Source: Duganella sp. sic0402 (GTDB lineage: Bacteria > Pseudomonadota > Gammaproteobacteria > Burkholderiales > Burkholderiaceae_D). Taken from it: a stretch of DNA of 64,000 nt. Location of the stretch: positions 124,001 through 188,000 of the forward strand of contig NZ_JAHUWK010000002.1 of the NCBI RefSeq assembly GCF_019219065.1, read 5' to 3'. Shown here in pieces: positions 17,410-25,955 of the stretch (the first letter of the stretch is position 1; every line of letters starts with the position of its first letter). The notes under the pieces are model-generated. The model searched no databases and had not been told where the DNA came from. It saw only the letters and a program-made list of their open reading frames with translations. Position numbers and translations under genes: made by a program.

Positions 17410-18363
17410 ATGAACGCGCCCACCGCCCAAAGCTATCGGATTGCCGTCATCGCCTTCGACGGCATCACCCCTTTTCACCTGTCGGTGCCCGGCATGGTAT
17501 TCCGTGATGCCGCCTTTGACATCCGCATCTGTTCGCCGGACGCCTCGCCGCTGCACACCACCGGCGGCTTCGATATCACCATCCGCCATGGCCTGTCGGC
17601 GCTGGCGCGCGCCGACATCGTCATCCTGCCGACCTGGCACGATGACTGCCGCGACGCGCCGCCGGCGCTGCTGGAGGCGCTGAAGCGTGCCCACCGGCGT
17701 GGCGCCCGCATCGTCGGACTGTGCCTGGGCGCCTTCCCGCTGGCGCAAGCAGGCCTGCTGGCGGGCCGCCGCGCCACCACCCACTGGGCCTTTGCCGATA
17801 CGCTGGCCGAGCGCTATCCCGCTGTAGAAGTCGATCGTGAAGTGCTGTATGTCGATGATGATGTGCTGACCTCGGCCGGCGTGGCAGCGGGTCTGGACTG
17901 CTGCCTGCATCTGCTGCGCCAGCTACGCGGCGCCGAAGCGGCCAACCACGTGGCGCGGCAACTGGTGGTGGCGCCGCACCGGCAAGGCGGCCAGGCGCAG
18001 TTTATCGAGCGCCCGGTGCCGGTCAGCGGCAGCGACGACCGCTTTGCGCAGGTGCTGGCCTGGGTCAACCAGCATCTCGCCGACCATCACAGCATCGATG
18101 CGCTGGCCGCACGCGCGGCCATGAGCCGCCGCAATTTCACGCGCCACTTCCGCGACGCCACCGGCACCTCGTTCAAGCAATGGCTGCTCAACCAGCGCGT
18201 GGCGCATGCGCAGCGGCTGCTGGAAAGCAGCGAGCTATCGATTGAGATAGTAGCGCAGGAAGCCGGTTTCGGCTCGGCCTTGTCGCTACGCCAGCATTTT
18301 CGCGCCGCGCTGCGCACCTCGCCGTCCGTCTACCGGCGCCATTTTCACGCCAGCGGCGGCTGA
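17410..18363 (+). CDS. GlxA-family transcriptional regulator (DJ-1/PfpI plus AraC HTH)
   Basis: The 317-residue protein combines a class-I glutamine amidotransferase-like domain (about 10-190) with a C-terminal AraC DNA-binding domain (about 215-315). The nucleophile-elbow Cys105 sits in GLCLGAFPLAQAG, and the C-terminal HTH includes IEIVAQEAGFGSALSLRQHF. Such regulators sense small nitrogenous or amide compounds. It is divergent from the cysteine hydrolase, its likely target. The gene ends directly against the converging helicase gene. Confidence 0.9.
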   Translation: MNAPTAQSYRIAVIAFDGITPFHLSVPGMVFRDAAFDIRICSPDASPLHTTGGFDITIRHGLSALARADIVILPTWHDDCRDAPPALLEALKRAHRRGARIVGLCLGAFPLAQAGLLAGRRATTHWAFADTLAERYPAVEVDREVLYVDDDVLTSAGVAAGLDCCLHLLRQLRGAEAANHVARQLVVAPHRQGGQAQFIERPVPVSGSDDRFAQVLAWVNQHLADHHSIDALAARAAMSRRNFTRHFRDATGTSFKQWLLNQRVAHAQRLLESSELSIEIVAQEAGFGSALSLRQHFRAALRTSPSVYRRHFHASGG

Positions 18364-19629
18364 CTATTCGTCGGACGCCGCGCCCGATGCGCCCAGCGCA
18401 GCCGCTTCGCGCAACTTGTCCTTCTTGCTCTTGCGCTTGCCCTTGATGCCGCCATTCACGAAGTCCGTGACGGAGCTGACCGCTTGCGCGATGTCAGTCG
18501 GTTCGAAACCGGCGATCACCTCGCGCGGCACGCGCATATTCTGGCGCTGCTCGATCAGGCGGAAATGCTGTTCGGCGTCGGCAATGACGAAACTGATCGC
18601 CGTACCGCTTTCGCCGGCGCGGCCGGTGCGGCCGATGCGGTGCGTGTAGTCGACCGCAGAACGCGGCAAATCGTAATTGACCACCGCAGGCAGACGCGCG
18701 ATGTCGATGCCGCGCGCCGCCATATCGGTCGCCACCAGCACTTGCAGATGGCCGGAACGGAAATCGGTCAACGTTTGCGTGCGGGCGCCCTGACTCAGTT
18801 CGCCATGAAAGGATTCGGCATGGATGCCATTGCGGCGCAATTTATCCGCCACATGGTCGGAAGCATATTTGGTGGCGACAAACACCATCACGCCACGCCA
18901 TTTGTGCTCCAGGATCAGGTGCTTGAGCAGCATGGTGCGGCGTGGCACGTCTACGCTGATGGCGCGCTGGGTGATGGCTGGCTGGCTGGCCGCCTCGGAC
19001 AGCACTTCGATGCGCGCAGGCGATTTCAGCATGCTGTCGGCCAGCTTTTGCACTGCCGGCGGGAAGGTCGCGGAGAACAACAGGTTCTGGCGCTGCTGGG
19101 GCAGCAGTTCAAGAATGCGGTTCAGCTCTTCGCTGAAGCCCAGGTCCAGCAGGCGATCCGCCTCGTCCAGCACCAGCATCGAGGTCTGCTCTATCCGTAC
19201 CGCGTTGTGGTCGATCAGGTCCAGCAGGCGGCCGGGCGTAGCGACCAGGATGTCGGCGCCGCCGCGCAAGGCCAGCATCTGCGGATTGATCGACACGCCG
19301 CCAAACACCACTTGCACCTTGTAAGTGGTCGGCAGCATCGACACCAGCTTGCGCACCGCCTCCCCCACCTGTGCCGCCAGCTCGCGCGTCGGCACCAGGA
19401 TCAGGCCATGCAGCCGGCGCGGGCCACCGCGTTTGGCCAGCAGCGTTTGCAGCATCGGCAGCGCGAACGCGGCAGTTTTGCCGGAACCAGTTTGCGCCGC
19501 GCCCTGCACGTCGTCGCCGCGCAGGATGGCGGGGATGGCGGCACGCTGGATGGCGGTCGGCTCCTGATAACCGATTTCGGTGATCGCGTTGAGCAGGGAG
19601 GGTGCTAGGCCCAGGGTGGAGAAAGACAT
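18364..19629 (-). CDS. rhlE: DEAD-box ATP-dependent RNA helicase (RhlE-like)
   Basis: The 421-residue protein contains the full helicase motif set: Q motif near GYQEPTAIQ, Walker A AQTGSGKT (about 44-51), PTRELA, DEAD in VLDEADRLLDLGF, SAT, and HRIGRTGRAG in the second RecA lobe. A short basic tail (GKRKSKKDKLREAA) resembles RhlE-group helicases, which remodel RNA during ribosome assembly and decay. It stands alone. A TATACT-like -10 lies about 30 bases upstream of the ATG. Confidence 0.93.
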   Translation of the reverse strand: MSFSTLGLAPSLLNAITEIGYQEPTAIQRAAIPAILRGDDVQGAAQTGSGKTAAFALPMLQTLLAKRGGPRRLHGLILVPTRELAAQVGEAVRKLVSMLPTTYKVQVVFGGVSINPQMLALRGGADILVATPGRLLDLIDHNAVRIEQTSMLVLDEADRLLDLGFSEELNRILELLPQQRQNLLFSATFPPAVQKLADSMLKSPARIEVLSEAASQPAITQRAISVDVPRRTMLLKHLILEHKWRGVMVFVATKYASDHVADKLRRNGIHAESFHGELSQGARTQTLTDFRSGHLQVLVATDMAARGIDIARLPAVVNYDLPRSAVDYTHRIGRTGRAGESGTAISFVIADAEQHFRLIEQRQNMRVPREVIAGFEPTDIAQAVSSVTDFVNGGIKGKRKSKKDKLREAAALGASGAASDE

Positions 19630-19671
19630 ATCGGCCTGAATTCAATTAAACAGGCGCCAGTATAAAGCATG

Positions 19672-20052
19672 CTAGTTGCACACCCCTCGCAGATAGGCAA
19701 TCGGGACGAACGGAAGCTTCAGGATACCCTTCAGGAAAAACGTCGGCTGACGCTTCAGTCCTTCCGAATGCAGGCAATCCGGGACCTTGGCTTCGTCAAA
19801 GGCAGCGCTCATCACATCCTGCTTGATCGGGTTGAGCGCCACCACGCCCGCCTGCACCGGAGTGGGCTCCGGCGCCGGTTCGGCAACCACTATCTCAGCC
19901 ACCGCTTTTTGCACGACAGGGTCGCTGCGGCCTTGCAGCGCCTTGATATCAGCCTCCGAGACTTGCTTGTCGAGGTAGGGATCTCTTGGTGATTCTTTCG
20001 CCTGCGCGGCAGCGGCCAGCAGCGCCGAGAGCAGCAAACAGGATAAACGCAT
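19672..20052 (-). CDS. Exported hypothetical protein
   Basis: The 126-residue protein starts MRLSCLLLSALLAAAAQAKE, a clear signal peptide with an Ala-x-Ala site. The mature part has a Pro/Ala/Glu stretch (about 55-70) and a C-terminal PDCLHSEGLKRQPTFFLKG region with two Cys residues. I do not recognise the family. The ATG at 20052 was chosen because GGGGAA precedes it and the signal peptide begins there; the frame extends further upstream without features. It is divergent from the M19-like gene. Confidence 0.65.
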   Translation of the reverse strand: MRLSCLLLSALLAAAAQAKESPRDPYLDKQVSEADIKALQGRSDPVVQKAVAEIVVAEPAPEPTPVQAGVVALNPIKQDVMSAAFDEAKVPDCLHSEGLKRQPTFFLKGILKLPFVPIAYLRGVCN

Positions 20053-20125
20053 CAGAATTTCCCCGGTGGTGAATACACGCAATGCATTATCATGCAGAAT
20101 AGCCGTTTTGATAAAGAAAAATACC

Positions 20126-21115
20126 ATGATCCACTGGGACGCTCACGCCTGTCTTCCGCAACATCCGCTGGCTGATTTCACGCCGGTGCGCCGGCTGCAC
20201 GCGGCCGGGGTCAATTACGTTTCGCTCAATGTCGGCGCGGACATGAATCCGCTCACGCAAGTGATGTCGGTGATCGCCGGCTACCGCGCTACCATCGCCG
20301 CCGATCCGGAACGCTACGTCCTGGTGTCCAGCGTGGACGACATCATCCAGGCCGCCGCCGACGGCCGCATGGCCATCTCCTTCGATCTGGAAGGTGCGCT
20401 GCCGCTGCTGGAGCAGCCTGAAATGGTGGAACTCTATGCGCAGCTGGGCGTGCGGCAGATGCACTTCGCCTACAACCGCAACAACAGCGTAGCGGGCGGC
20501 TGCCACGATACGCCACAGGGTTTGACGCCGCTGGGCCACCGCATGCTGCAAGCGGTCAATGACAACAGCATCCTGATGGACTGCTCGCATACCGGCCAGC
20601 TGTGCAGCCTGGAGATCATGGAAGCATCGACGCAGCCGGTGATTTTCAGCCACGCCAATCCCTACACGCTGGTGCAGCACGGCCGCAATGTCACCGATGA
20701 GCAGATACGCGCGTGCGCCGCTACTGGCGGCGTGGTGTGCGTGTCGGGCCTGTCGTTCTTCCTCGGCAGCGAGCAGCCGGATGCGCACGATGTGGCGCGC
20801 CATGTGGCCTATATCGCCGATCTGGTGGGCGTGCGCCATGCCGGCATCGGGCTGGATATCTGCTTCCAGCAGCCGGGCCTGGACGACACGCCGCCCGGCG
20901 GCTTCGACCCCGTGCACTGGTGGCCAGCTTCGGCCGGCTACAGCATGGACCGGCCGCCCAGCTTCACCCAACCGGAGGTCTGGCGCGCGCTGCCAGCCGC
21001 ATTGCGCCGCGCCGGCATGAGCGAGATGGAAACGGAGCTGGTCCTGGGCCGCAATATGATGCGCGTGGCGCAGCAGGTCTGGGGCGCTCCGGCCAAACTG
21101 GCGCAAGCGGCCTAA
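20126..21115 (+). CDS. M19 membrane-dipeptidase-like amidohydrolase
   Basis: The 329-residue protein matches the renal/microsomal dipeptidase family. WDAHACLP near the N-terminus is the first metal motif, FDLEGA gives the bridging Glu, DCSHTG and FSHANP supply the two His ligands, and HGRNVTDEQIR matches the R-N-x-x-D segment. In most family members the first motif is D-x-H-x-D; here the second Asp is Cys. The enzyme would hydrolyse dipeptides or related amides with two zinc ions. No signal peptide is visible from the ATG at 20126. A longer in-frame start at 20066 is possible but adds a non-conserved segment. Confidence 0.85.
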   Translation: MIHWDAHACLPQHPLADFTPVRRLHAAGVNYVSLNVGADMNPLTQVMSVIAGYRATIAADPERYVLVSSVDDIIQAAADGRMAISFDLEGALPLLEQPEMVELYAQLGVRQMHFAYNRNNSVAGGCHDTPQGLTPLGHRMLQAVNDNSILMDCSHTGQLCSLEIMEASTQPVIFSHANPYTLVQHGRNVTDEQIRACAATGGVVCVSGLSFFLGSEQPDAHDVARHVAYIADLVGVRHAGIGLDICFQQPGLDDTPPGGFDPVHWWPASAGYSMDRPPSFTQPEVWRALPAALRRAGMSEMETELVLGRNMMRVAQQVWGAPAKLAQAA

Positions 21116-21522
21116 GCAGGTGGCCGCCGGCTTGCAGCGACCGGCAGCCACTGAGCAATCCCCCAGGCCAGCTCCGGCACGATGAACAGCCATAGCAGCG
21201 GTGCGCCGGTGGCGTGCAGCGCCCAGATCATCCAGGTGGTGAACAGCAGCCGCGCGACGCCGTCATAGCGGCCATACAGGGGCTGCGGATCGCGGATGCG
21301 CAACACCGACCACACCAGCACCACGCTGCCCAGCAGGCAGGCGAATAGCACATGGAAGGGCGTGAAGGGCGGCAGCGGTGCACCGCCCAGCGTTTGATTG
21401 AGCTGGTCTAGCCGGGCGTGGACGAAGGCGAAACTCCACGGCGTGGCAAACGGCGCGGTGACCAGCAGGTCATAGATGGCGCTAGCGCTGACGATGCGGC
21501 GATAAGTGGCGATATTCAGCAT
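21112..21522 (-). CDS. Small membrane protein, probable target of the adjacent MerR regulator
   Basis: The 136-residue protein has about four hydrophobic segments (roughly 10-30, 53-75, 88-105, 108-128) and no signal peptide or recognised motif. GGGAGAG precedes the ATG. Its promoter is a MerR-type element with an overlong spacer (see 21549-21580), pointing to induction by the ligand of the divergent MerR protein. The 3' end overlaps the M19 gene by 4 bases. Function unknown. Confidence 0.7.
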   Translation of the reverse strand: MLNIATYRRIVSASAIYDLLVTAPFATPWSFAFVHARLDQLNQTLGGAPLPPFTPFHVLFACLLGSVVLVWSVLRIRDPQPLYGRYDGVARLLFTTWMIWALHATGAPLLWLFIVPELAWGIAQWLPVAASRRPPA

Positions 21523-21548
21523 GGGCTCTCCCGTTGAGTAATGGGGCC

Positions 21549-21580
21549 ATGCTAAAGCCTGGAGTACACTCCAGGGTCAA
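21549..21580 (-). promoter_or_regulatory. MerR-type promoter with overlong spacer and central dyad
   Basis: On the minus strand a TTGACC -35 (21580-21575) and a TAGCAT -10 (21554-21549) are separated by 20 bases, or 19 if TTAGCA is used. The spacer holds the dyad CCTGGAGT/ACTCCAGG (21558-21565 and 21568-21575). This is the hallmark of promoters activated by MerR proteins through DNA untwisting. Transcription would start near 21542, about 20 bases ahead of the membrane protein ATG. Confidence 0.75.
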
Positions 21581-21600
21581 GCGATATTCAGAGACTGAAC

Positions 21601-21966
21601 ATGCAAATTGGAGAAATCGCCAGCGCTACCGGCATCAGCCGCGACACGCTGCGCTTTTACGAGAAACGCGGCCTGCTGCGCGCGCGCCGCAGCGCCAACG
21701 GCTACCGCGACTATCCGCCGGAAGCGGTGGAATGGCTGCGCTACATCCGCCTGGCGCAGACGCTCGGATTTACACTGGCAGAAATCGAAGCCGACCTGCC
21801 GCTGCTGGCCGAGCCGGACGCCGCCGCGCCTCAGCTGCGCGCTGCGCTGCAACGCAAGCTGGCCGATATCGACCAGCGCATTAGCGGCTTGCACCTGCTG
21901 CGCGGCGAGCTGGCGCGCCGCCTCGGCGAGGATATGCAGGCCTGCCCCCTGCAAGGCGCTACTTGA
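21601..21966 (+). CDS. MerR-family transcriptional regulator
   Basis: The 121-residue protein has the N-terminal MerR winged helix (MQIGEIASATGISRDTLRFY, with EKRGLLRARRSANGYRDYP as wing). A dimerisation helix (about 78-112) and a short tail containing a single Cys (QACPLQ) follow. The lone Cys and short effector region do not match the CueR/ZntR metal pockets well, so the inducer may be an organic or oxidising compound. It is divergent from the membrane protein whose MerR-type promoter lies in the shared spacer. Confidence 0.9.
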   Translation: MQIGEIASATGISRDTLRFYEKRGLLRARRSANGYRDYPPEAVEWLRYIRLAQTLGFTLAEIEADLPLLAEPDAAAPQLRAALQRKLADIDQRISGLHLLRGELARRLGEDMQACPLQGAT

Positions 21967-23773
21967 GTTTGTCGCACGTCTCGCCTGCTGCCGGCTCCTG
22001 GAGAAACTCCACGCGCCTGCCACCGATTTCCAGCTCCTTGAAGCGTGGCGCGGCCAGCGTAAATTCGCCCTTGCGCAGTTTCTCGACCAGTGGCTTGCAG
22101 GCGACATCGCTATAACGCAGGCTGCCGGCCGCGCTCCATTTGCCGTCGCCGCCCTCGGCGTACAACTGGCTACGGCCGCCCTTCTTCTCCAGCAGCAGGA
22201 CTTCAGGCTTGCCATCGCCGTCTGCGTCCAGCACGAAGGCGTCGCACTTGCCTTCTTTGGTGCTAAGGCAGGATGGCTTGCTATCGTCCTGCACCTCGCC
22301 CCATGGCTGCGCCAGGAAACTGGCCGGCAGTTGCGCGCCGGCTGGCCAGACGGTCAGGTTGTCCGCCACCACGGCCGGCGAGGTCGCGCGCCGCTGCGGC
22401 TTCCAGCGATCCCTGTCTTCCAGCGCCAGCATGGCAGTGGCCTGCGCTTGCAGCAGTGCCGCATCCGGGCCGCTGGCGTTCTTCAGCTGCTCCAGTGCGG
22501 CCCGCCCATAGCGGCCGCCCTCAAAACGCAGATAGTGAAAATCGAACTTGGCGGCGCTGGTCTTGCCGTTCGCCAGCCGCGCCATCTGGCTTTGCACGCC
22601 AATGCGCGCCGGATCGGCGATCGGCGTGAACAGCGCCAGCAGCACCGCCAGGATCAGCAGGGATGTGTAGACATTCACCATGGTCAGCGGCTGCAGCCAG
22701 GTGTCGTACTGATAGGCCGCCCACAGATAGCCGATGGCGTAGCACGACGCCACCAGCAAGCAGGCGGCGGCGCAGACGCGGTCCGAGGTCCAGCCGTACT
22801 GCGCCACCCGCAGTCCCAGCGCATATATGCCGACCATGACCACCGGCAGGATCAGGATCGCGGCGGTACGCGCACCCACCCGCAGCGGCAGCGCGACTAT
22901 CGCTTCGCCATTCTGGAATGCGGCGTTGACCAGCACCAGCAGCAGCGCGGCGGTGCCCAGCAGCACGGCGGTGGCGTGCCGGGTTTCCCACAGTGCCGTC
23001 AGGCCGGTGAACGGCAGCGTGCACAGGAAGCCGGTCACCAGCACCACGGCCACCGGCAAAATCCACGACAGCAGCACCAGCAGCAGCGTGCGGATGCCGC
23101 GCACTATCGACGGCCGCACGTCGGTGACATGCATGGCGCACGAAAACGCCGTGCAGATGACCGGCACGTTGAACCACGACTCACGCATCAGTTCCCGCAG
23201 AAAGCGCAGCTTGACCAGCATGAACAGCTCCGCCCCCATGTACAGCACAAAGAACAGCGCGCCAACAAAGAAGGTGGAAAACAACAGTTGTATAGCCAGC
23301 TTCCAGGCCGCCTCGAAATAGCCGTTATAGCTGGCGATGCGCCGGCCCTCATGCGCGCCGGCCATCACCAGCGTGTGCGCGATAAAGAACAGCACAGCAC
23401 TGAAGAACACCAGCTGGGTCGACGGCGACGCCACCGGCTTGTACTCCCAATTGCTCAGGAGGGGCATGAATTTCATGCCGCGCCACACATCATGCGTGGC
23501 CAGCGCCAGCAGGACGATCAGCGCGACCAGCAGCCAGGCGGCGGCCTTGCGCGGCGCCAGATGGCCCAGACTGGACACCAGCAGCACCGGCCAGACCAGC
23601 AGTGTCAGCATCAGCGGCACCATTAAATACGCTGCGGTGGCGGGCCAGGCCACATCGCGCGAGGCGGCGTACAGCCAATACAGCAGCAATCCCTGCACCA
23701 GCCCCACCGCCAGCCGCGCCGCCATGACCCGGCGGCTGACCTGCGCTTCCAGCACGATCTCGTTTTCCGTCAT
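21959..23773 (-). CDS. DUF4153 multi-pass membrane protein with C-terminal soluble domain
   Basis: The 604-residue protein has around ten to twelve hydrophobic segments (about 17-400) with the general layout of DUF4153 proteins. A soluble C-terminal part of about 200 residues follows. That part includes VLDADGDGKPEVLLLEKKGG, a DxDxDG calcium-loop pattern like those in FG-GAP/VCBS repeats, which suggests an extracytoplasmic domain. Function is unknown. It converges on the MerR gene with an 8-base overlap and is divergent from dapC. Confidence 0.75.
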   Translation of the reverse strand: MTENEIVLEAQVSRRVMAARLAVGLVQGLLLYWLYAASRDVAWPATAAYLMVPLMLTLLVWPVLLVSSLGHLAPRKAAAWLLVALIVLLALATHDVWRGMKFMPLLSNWEYKPVASPSTQLVFFSAVLFFIAHTLVMAGAHEGRRIASYNGYFEAAWKLAIQLLFSTFFVGALFFVLYMGAELFMLVKLRFLRELMRESWFNVPVICTAFSCAMHVTDVRPSIVRGIRTLLLVLLSWILPVAVVLVTGFLCTLPFTGLTALWETRHATAVLLGTAALLLVLVNAAFQNGEAIVALPLRVGARTAAILILPVVMVGIYALGLRVAQYGWTSDRVCAAACLLVASCYAIGYLWAAYQYDTWLQPLTMVNVYTSLLILAVLLALFTPIADPARIGVQSQMARLANGKTSAAKFDFHYLRFEGGRYGRAALEQLKNASGPDAALLQAQATAMLALEDRDRWKPQRRATSPAVVADNLTVWPAGAQLPASFLAQPWGEVQDDSKPSCLSTKEGKCDAFVLDADGDGKPEVLLLEKKGGRSQLYAEGGDGKWSAAGSLRYSDVACKPLVEKLRKGEFTLAAPRFKELEIGGRRVEFLQEPAAGETCDKLK

Positions 23774-23857
23774 TATCTGAACCTGTGATGAACCTGCGAT
23801 GGTGAATTCGTATATTTTAACAATTTAGCATGGATGACCGGCGGCGCGCTGAGGCGC

Positions 23858-23863
23858 TATAAT
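23858..23863 (+). promoter_or_regulatory. TATAAT -10 of dapC
   Basis: A consensus TATAAT ends 8 bases before the dapC ATG (23872). The start site would fall within about 2 bases of the ATG, leaving AAGGA as part of the promoter-proximal DNA rather than a full leader. No clear -35 is visible. Confidence 0.4.
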
Positions 23864-23871
23864 CAAGGACT

Positions 23872-25080
23872 ATGAACCCACTTCTCCACAAGCTCCACCC
23901 CTATCCGTTTGAAAAACTGCGTCTGCTGTTTGAGCAGGTGACGCCCAACCCGCAATACAAGGCCATCAGCCTGGGCATGGGCGAACCCAAGCATCCGACG
24001 CCAGCCTTCATCCAGCAGGCGCTGGTCGACAATCTCGGCGGCCTGGCCGTGTATCCGACCACCATCGGCACGCCCGAGATGCGCGCCGCCATCGCCGGCT
24101 GGCTGGAGCGCCGCTACAGCCTGCCCAAGCTGAACGCCGCCACGCAAGTGCTGCCGGTGAACGGCTCGCGCGAGGCGCTGTTTGCGCTGGCCCAGGCGGT
24201 GATCGACAAGGATGCCGGCTCGGTGGTGGTCAGCCCGAATCCGTTCTATCAGATTTATGAAGGCGCAGCCTACCTGGCCGGCGCCGAACCCTACTTCGTC
24301 AACTCCGACCCGGCGCGCAACTTCGGCTGCGACTACGACAGCATTCCGGAAGACGTGTGGAAGCGCGTGGCGCTGCTGTTCGTCTGCTCACCCGGCAACC
24401 CGACCGGCGCGGTGCTGTCGCTGACCGACTGGGAACACCTGTTCGCGCTGTCGGAACGCTACAACTTCATCATCGCCGCCGACGAGTGCTACTCGGAGAT
24501 TTACCACGGCGAGCAGCCGCCGCTGGGCGCGATGGAGGCCGCTCATCAGCTGGGCCTGGCCACTATCGAGCGCCCTTACGCACGGCTGGTGGTGTTCAGC
24601 AGCCTGTCGAAGCGCTCCAACGTGCCGGGCATGCGCTCCGGTTTCGTCGCCGGCGACGCCGAAGTGCTGAAAAAATTCCTGTTGTACCGCACCTATCACG
24701 GCGGCGCCATGAGCACCGCCGTGCAGGCTGCGTCGATCGCGGCCTGGAACGACGAGACCCATGTCGAGCAAAACCGCGAACAATACCGCGCCAAGTTCAA
24801 CGCCATCACGCCTTTGCTGAAGGAAGTGCTGGACGTGGAACTGCCGGACGCCAGTTTCTACCTGTGGGCGGACGTCAGCCGTACCGGCCTGTCCGACACC
24901 GAATTCGCTCAGCGCCTGTACGCCGAATATAATGTCACGGTACTGCCGGGTAGCTACCTGGCGCGCGAGGCGCATGGCGTCAATCCTGGCCACAACCGCA
25001 TCCGCATGGCGCTGGTCGCCGAAACGGCGGAAGGCCTGGAAGCGGCGCAGCGCATCGTCCAATTCTGCAAGTCCCTTTAA
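23872..25080 (+). CDS. dapC: N-succinyldiaminopimelate aminotransferase
   Basis: The 402-residue class I/II aminotransferase has the PLP-binding lysine at residue 247 ([16 protein letters not shown]) and the [12 protein letters not shown] motif. An [12 protein letters not shown] segment supplies the Asp that pairs with the pyridine nitrogen. It transfers an amino group from glutamate to N-succinyl-2-amino-6-ketopimelate in the succinylase branch of lysine/diaminopimelate synthesis. It is followed 16 bases later by dapD, and dapE lies about 5 kb downstream, which supports the assignment over other aspartate-family transaminases. Confidence 0.93.
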   Translation: MNPLLHKLHPYPFEKLRLLFEQVTPNPQYKAISLGMGEPKHPTPAFIQQALVDNLGGLAVYPTTIGTPEMRAAIAGWLERRYSLPKLNAATQVLPVNGSREALFALAQAVIDKDAGSVVVSPNPFYQIYEGAAYLAGAEPYFVNSDPARNFGCDYDSIPEDVWKRVALLFVCSPGNPTGAVLSLTDWEHLFALSERYNFIIAADECYSEIYHGEQPPLGAMEAAHQLGLATIERPYARLVVFSSLSKRSNVPGMRSGFVAGDAEVLKKFLLYRTYHGGAMSTAVQAASIAAWNDETHVEQNREQYRAKFNAITPLLKEVLDVELPDASFYLWADVSRTGLSDTEFAQRLYAEYNVTVLPGSYLAREAHGVNPGHNRIRMALVAETAEGLEAAQRIVQFCKSL

Positions 25081-25096
25081 TATTATTGAGTCCATC

Positions 25097-25924
25097 ATGA
25101 GCCAACAACTCCAGAACATCATCGAAACCGCCTGGGAAGACCGCGCGAACATCAACCCAGCCAACGGCACTGCCGAACTGCGCGACGCCGTCAACCACGT
25201 GCTCGCCGGCCTGGACGCGGGCACCATCCGCGTGGCTGACAAAGCCACCGGCAGCTGGGTGGTCAACCAGTGGGTCAAGAAAGCCGTGCTGCTGTCGTTC
25301 CGCCTGGAGAACAACGTGGTCCTGCCATCGGACGGCACCATGCAGTTCTACGACAAGGTCCCGACCAAATTCGCCAACTACACCGCCGACGATTTCGCCA
25401 AGGGCGGCTTCCGCGTGGTGCCGCCAGCTGTGGCGCGCCGTGGCTCCTTCATCGCCAAGAACGTGGTGCTGATGCCCTCCTACGTCAACATCGGCGCTTA
25501 TGTCGATGAAGGCGCGATGGTTGACACCTGGGCCACCGTCGGTTCGTGCGCGCAGATCGGCAAGAACGTCCACCTGTCGGGCGGTGTGGGCATCGGCGGC
25601 GTGCTGGAGCCAATGCAGGCTAATCCGACCATCATCGAAGACAACTGCTTCATCGGTGCGCGCTCGGAAATCGTTGAAGGCGTGATCGTTGAAGAGAACT
25701 CGGTGATCTCGATGGGCGTGTACATCGGCCAGTCGACCAAGATCTACGACCGTGCTACTGGTGAAGTGACTTACGGCCGCGTGCCTTCGGGTTCGGTGGT
25801 GGTATCGGGTTCGCTGCCTTCGGATGATGGCAAGTACTCGCTGTACTGCGCGGTGATCGTCAAACGTGTGGATGCGCAGACGCGTTCCAAGACCAGCATC
25901 AATGAGCTGCTGCGCGGCGTTTAA
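25097..25924 (+). CDS. dapD: Tetrahydrodipicolinate N-succinyltransferase
   Basis: The 275-residue protein has an N-terminal helical domain (about 1-100) and a left-handed beta-helix of hexapeptide repeats (about 105-240; [20 protein letters not shown] and [15 protein letters not shown]). It then ends in the dapD-specific [20 protein letters not shown] tail. It succinylates tetrahydrodipicolinate with succinyl-CoA, the committed step of the succinylase lysine pathway. It is co-transcribed with dapC. Confidence 0.96.
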   Translation: MSQQLQNIIETAWEDRANINPANGTAELRDAVNHVLAGLDAGTIRVADKATGSWVVNQWVKKAVLLSFRLENNVVLPSDGTMQFYDKVPTKFANYTADDFAKGGFRVVPPAVARRGSFIAKNVVLMPSYVNIGAYVDEGAMVDTWATVGSCAQIGKNVHLSGGVGIGGVLEPMQANPTIIEDNCFIGARSEIVEGVIVEENSVISMGVYIGQSTKIYDRATGEVTYGRVPSGSVVVSGSLPSDDGKYSLYCAVIVKRVDAQTRSKTSINELLRGV

Positions 25925-25955
25925 GCTGCTGTTTTAAAAACCGGAGAGTCACATC

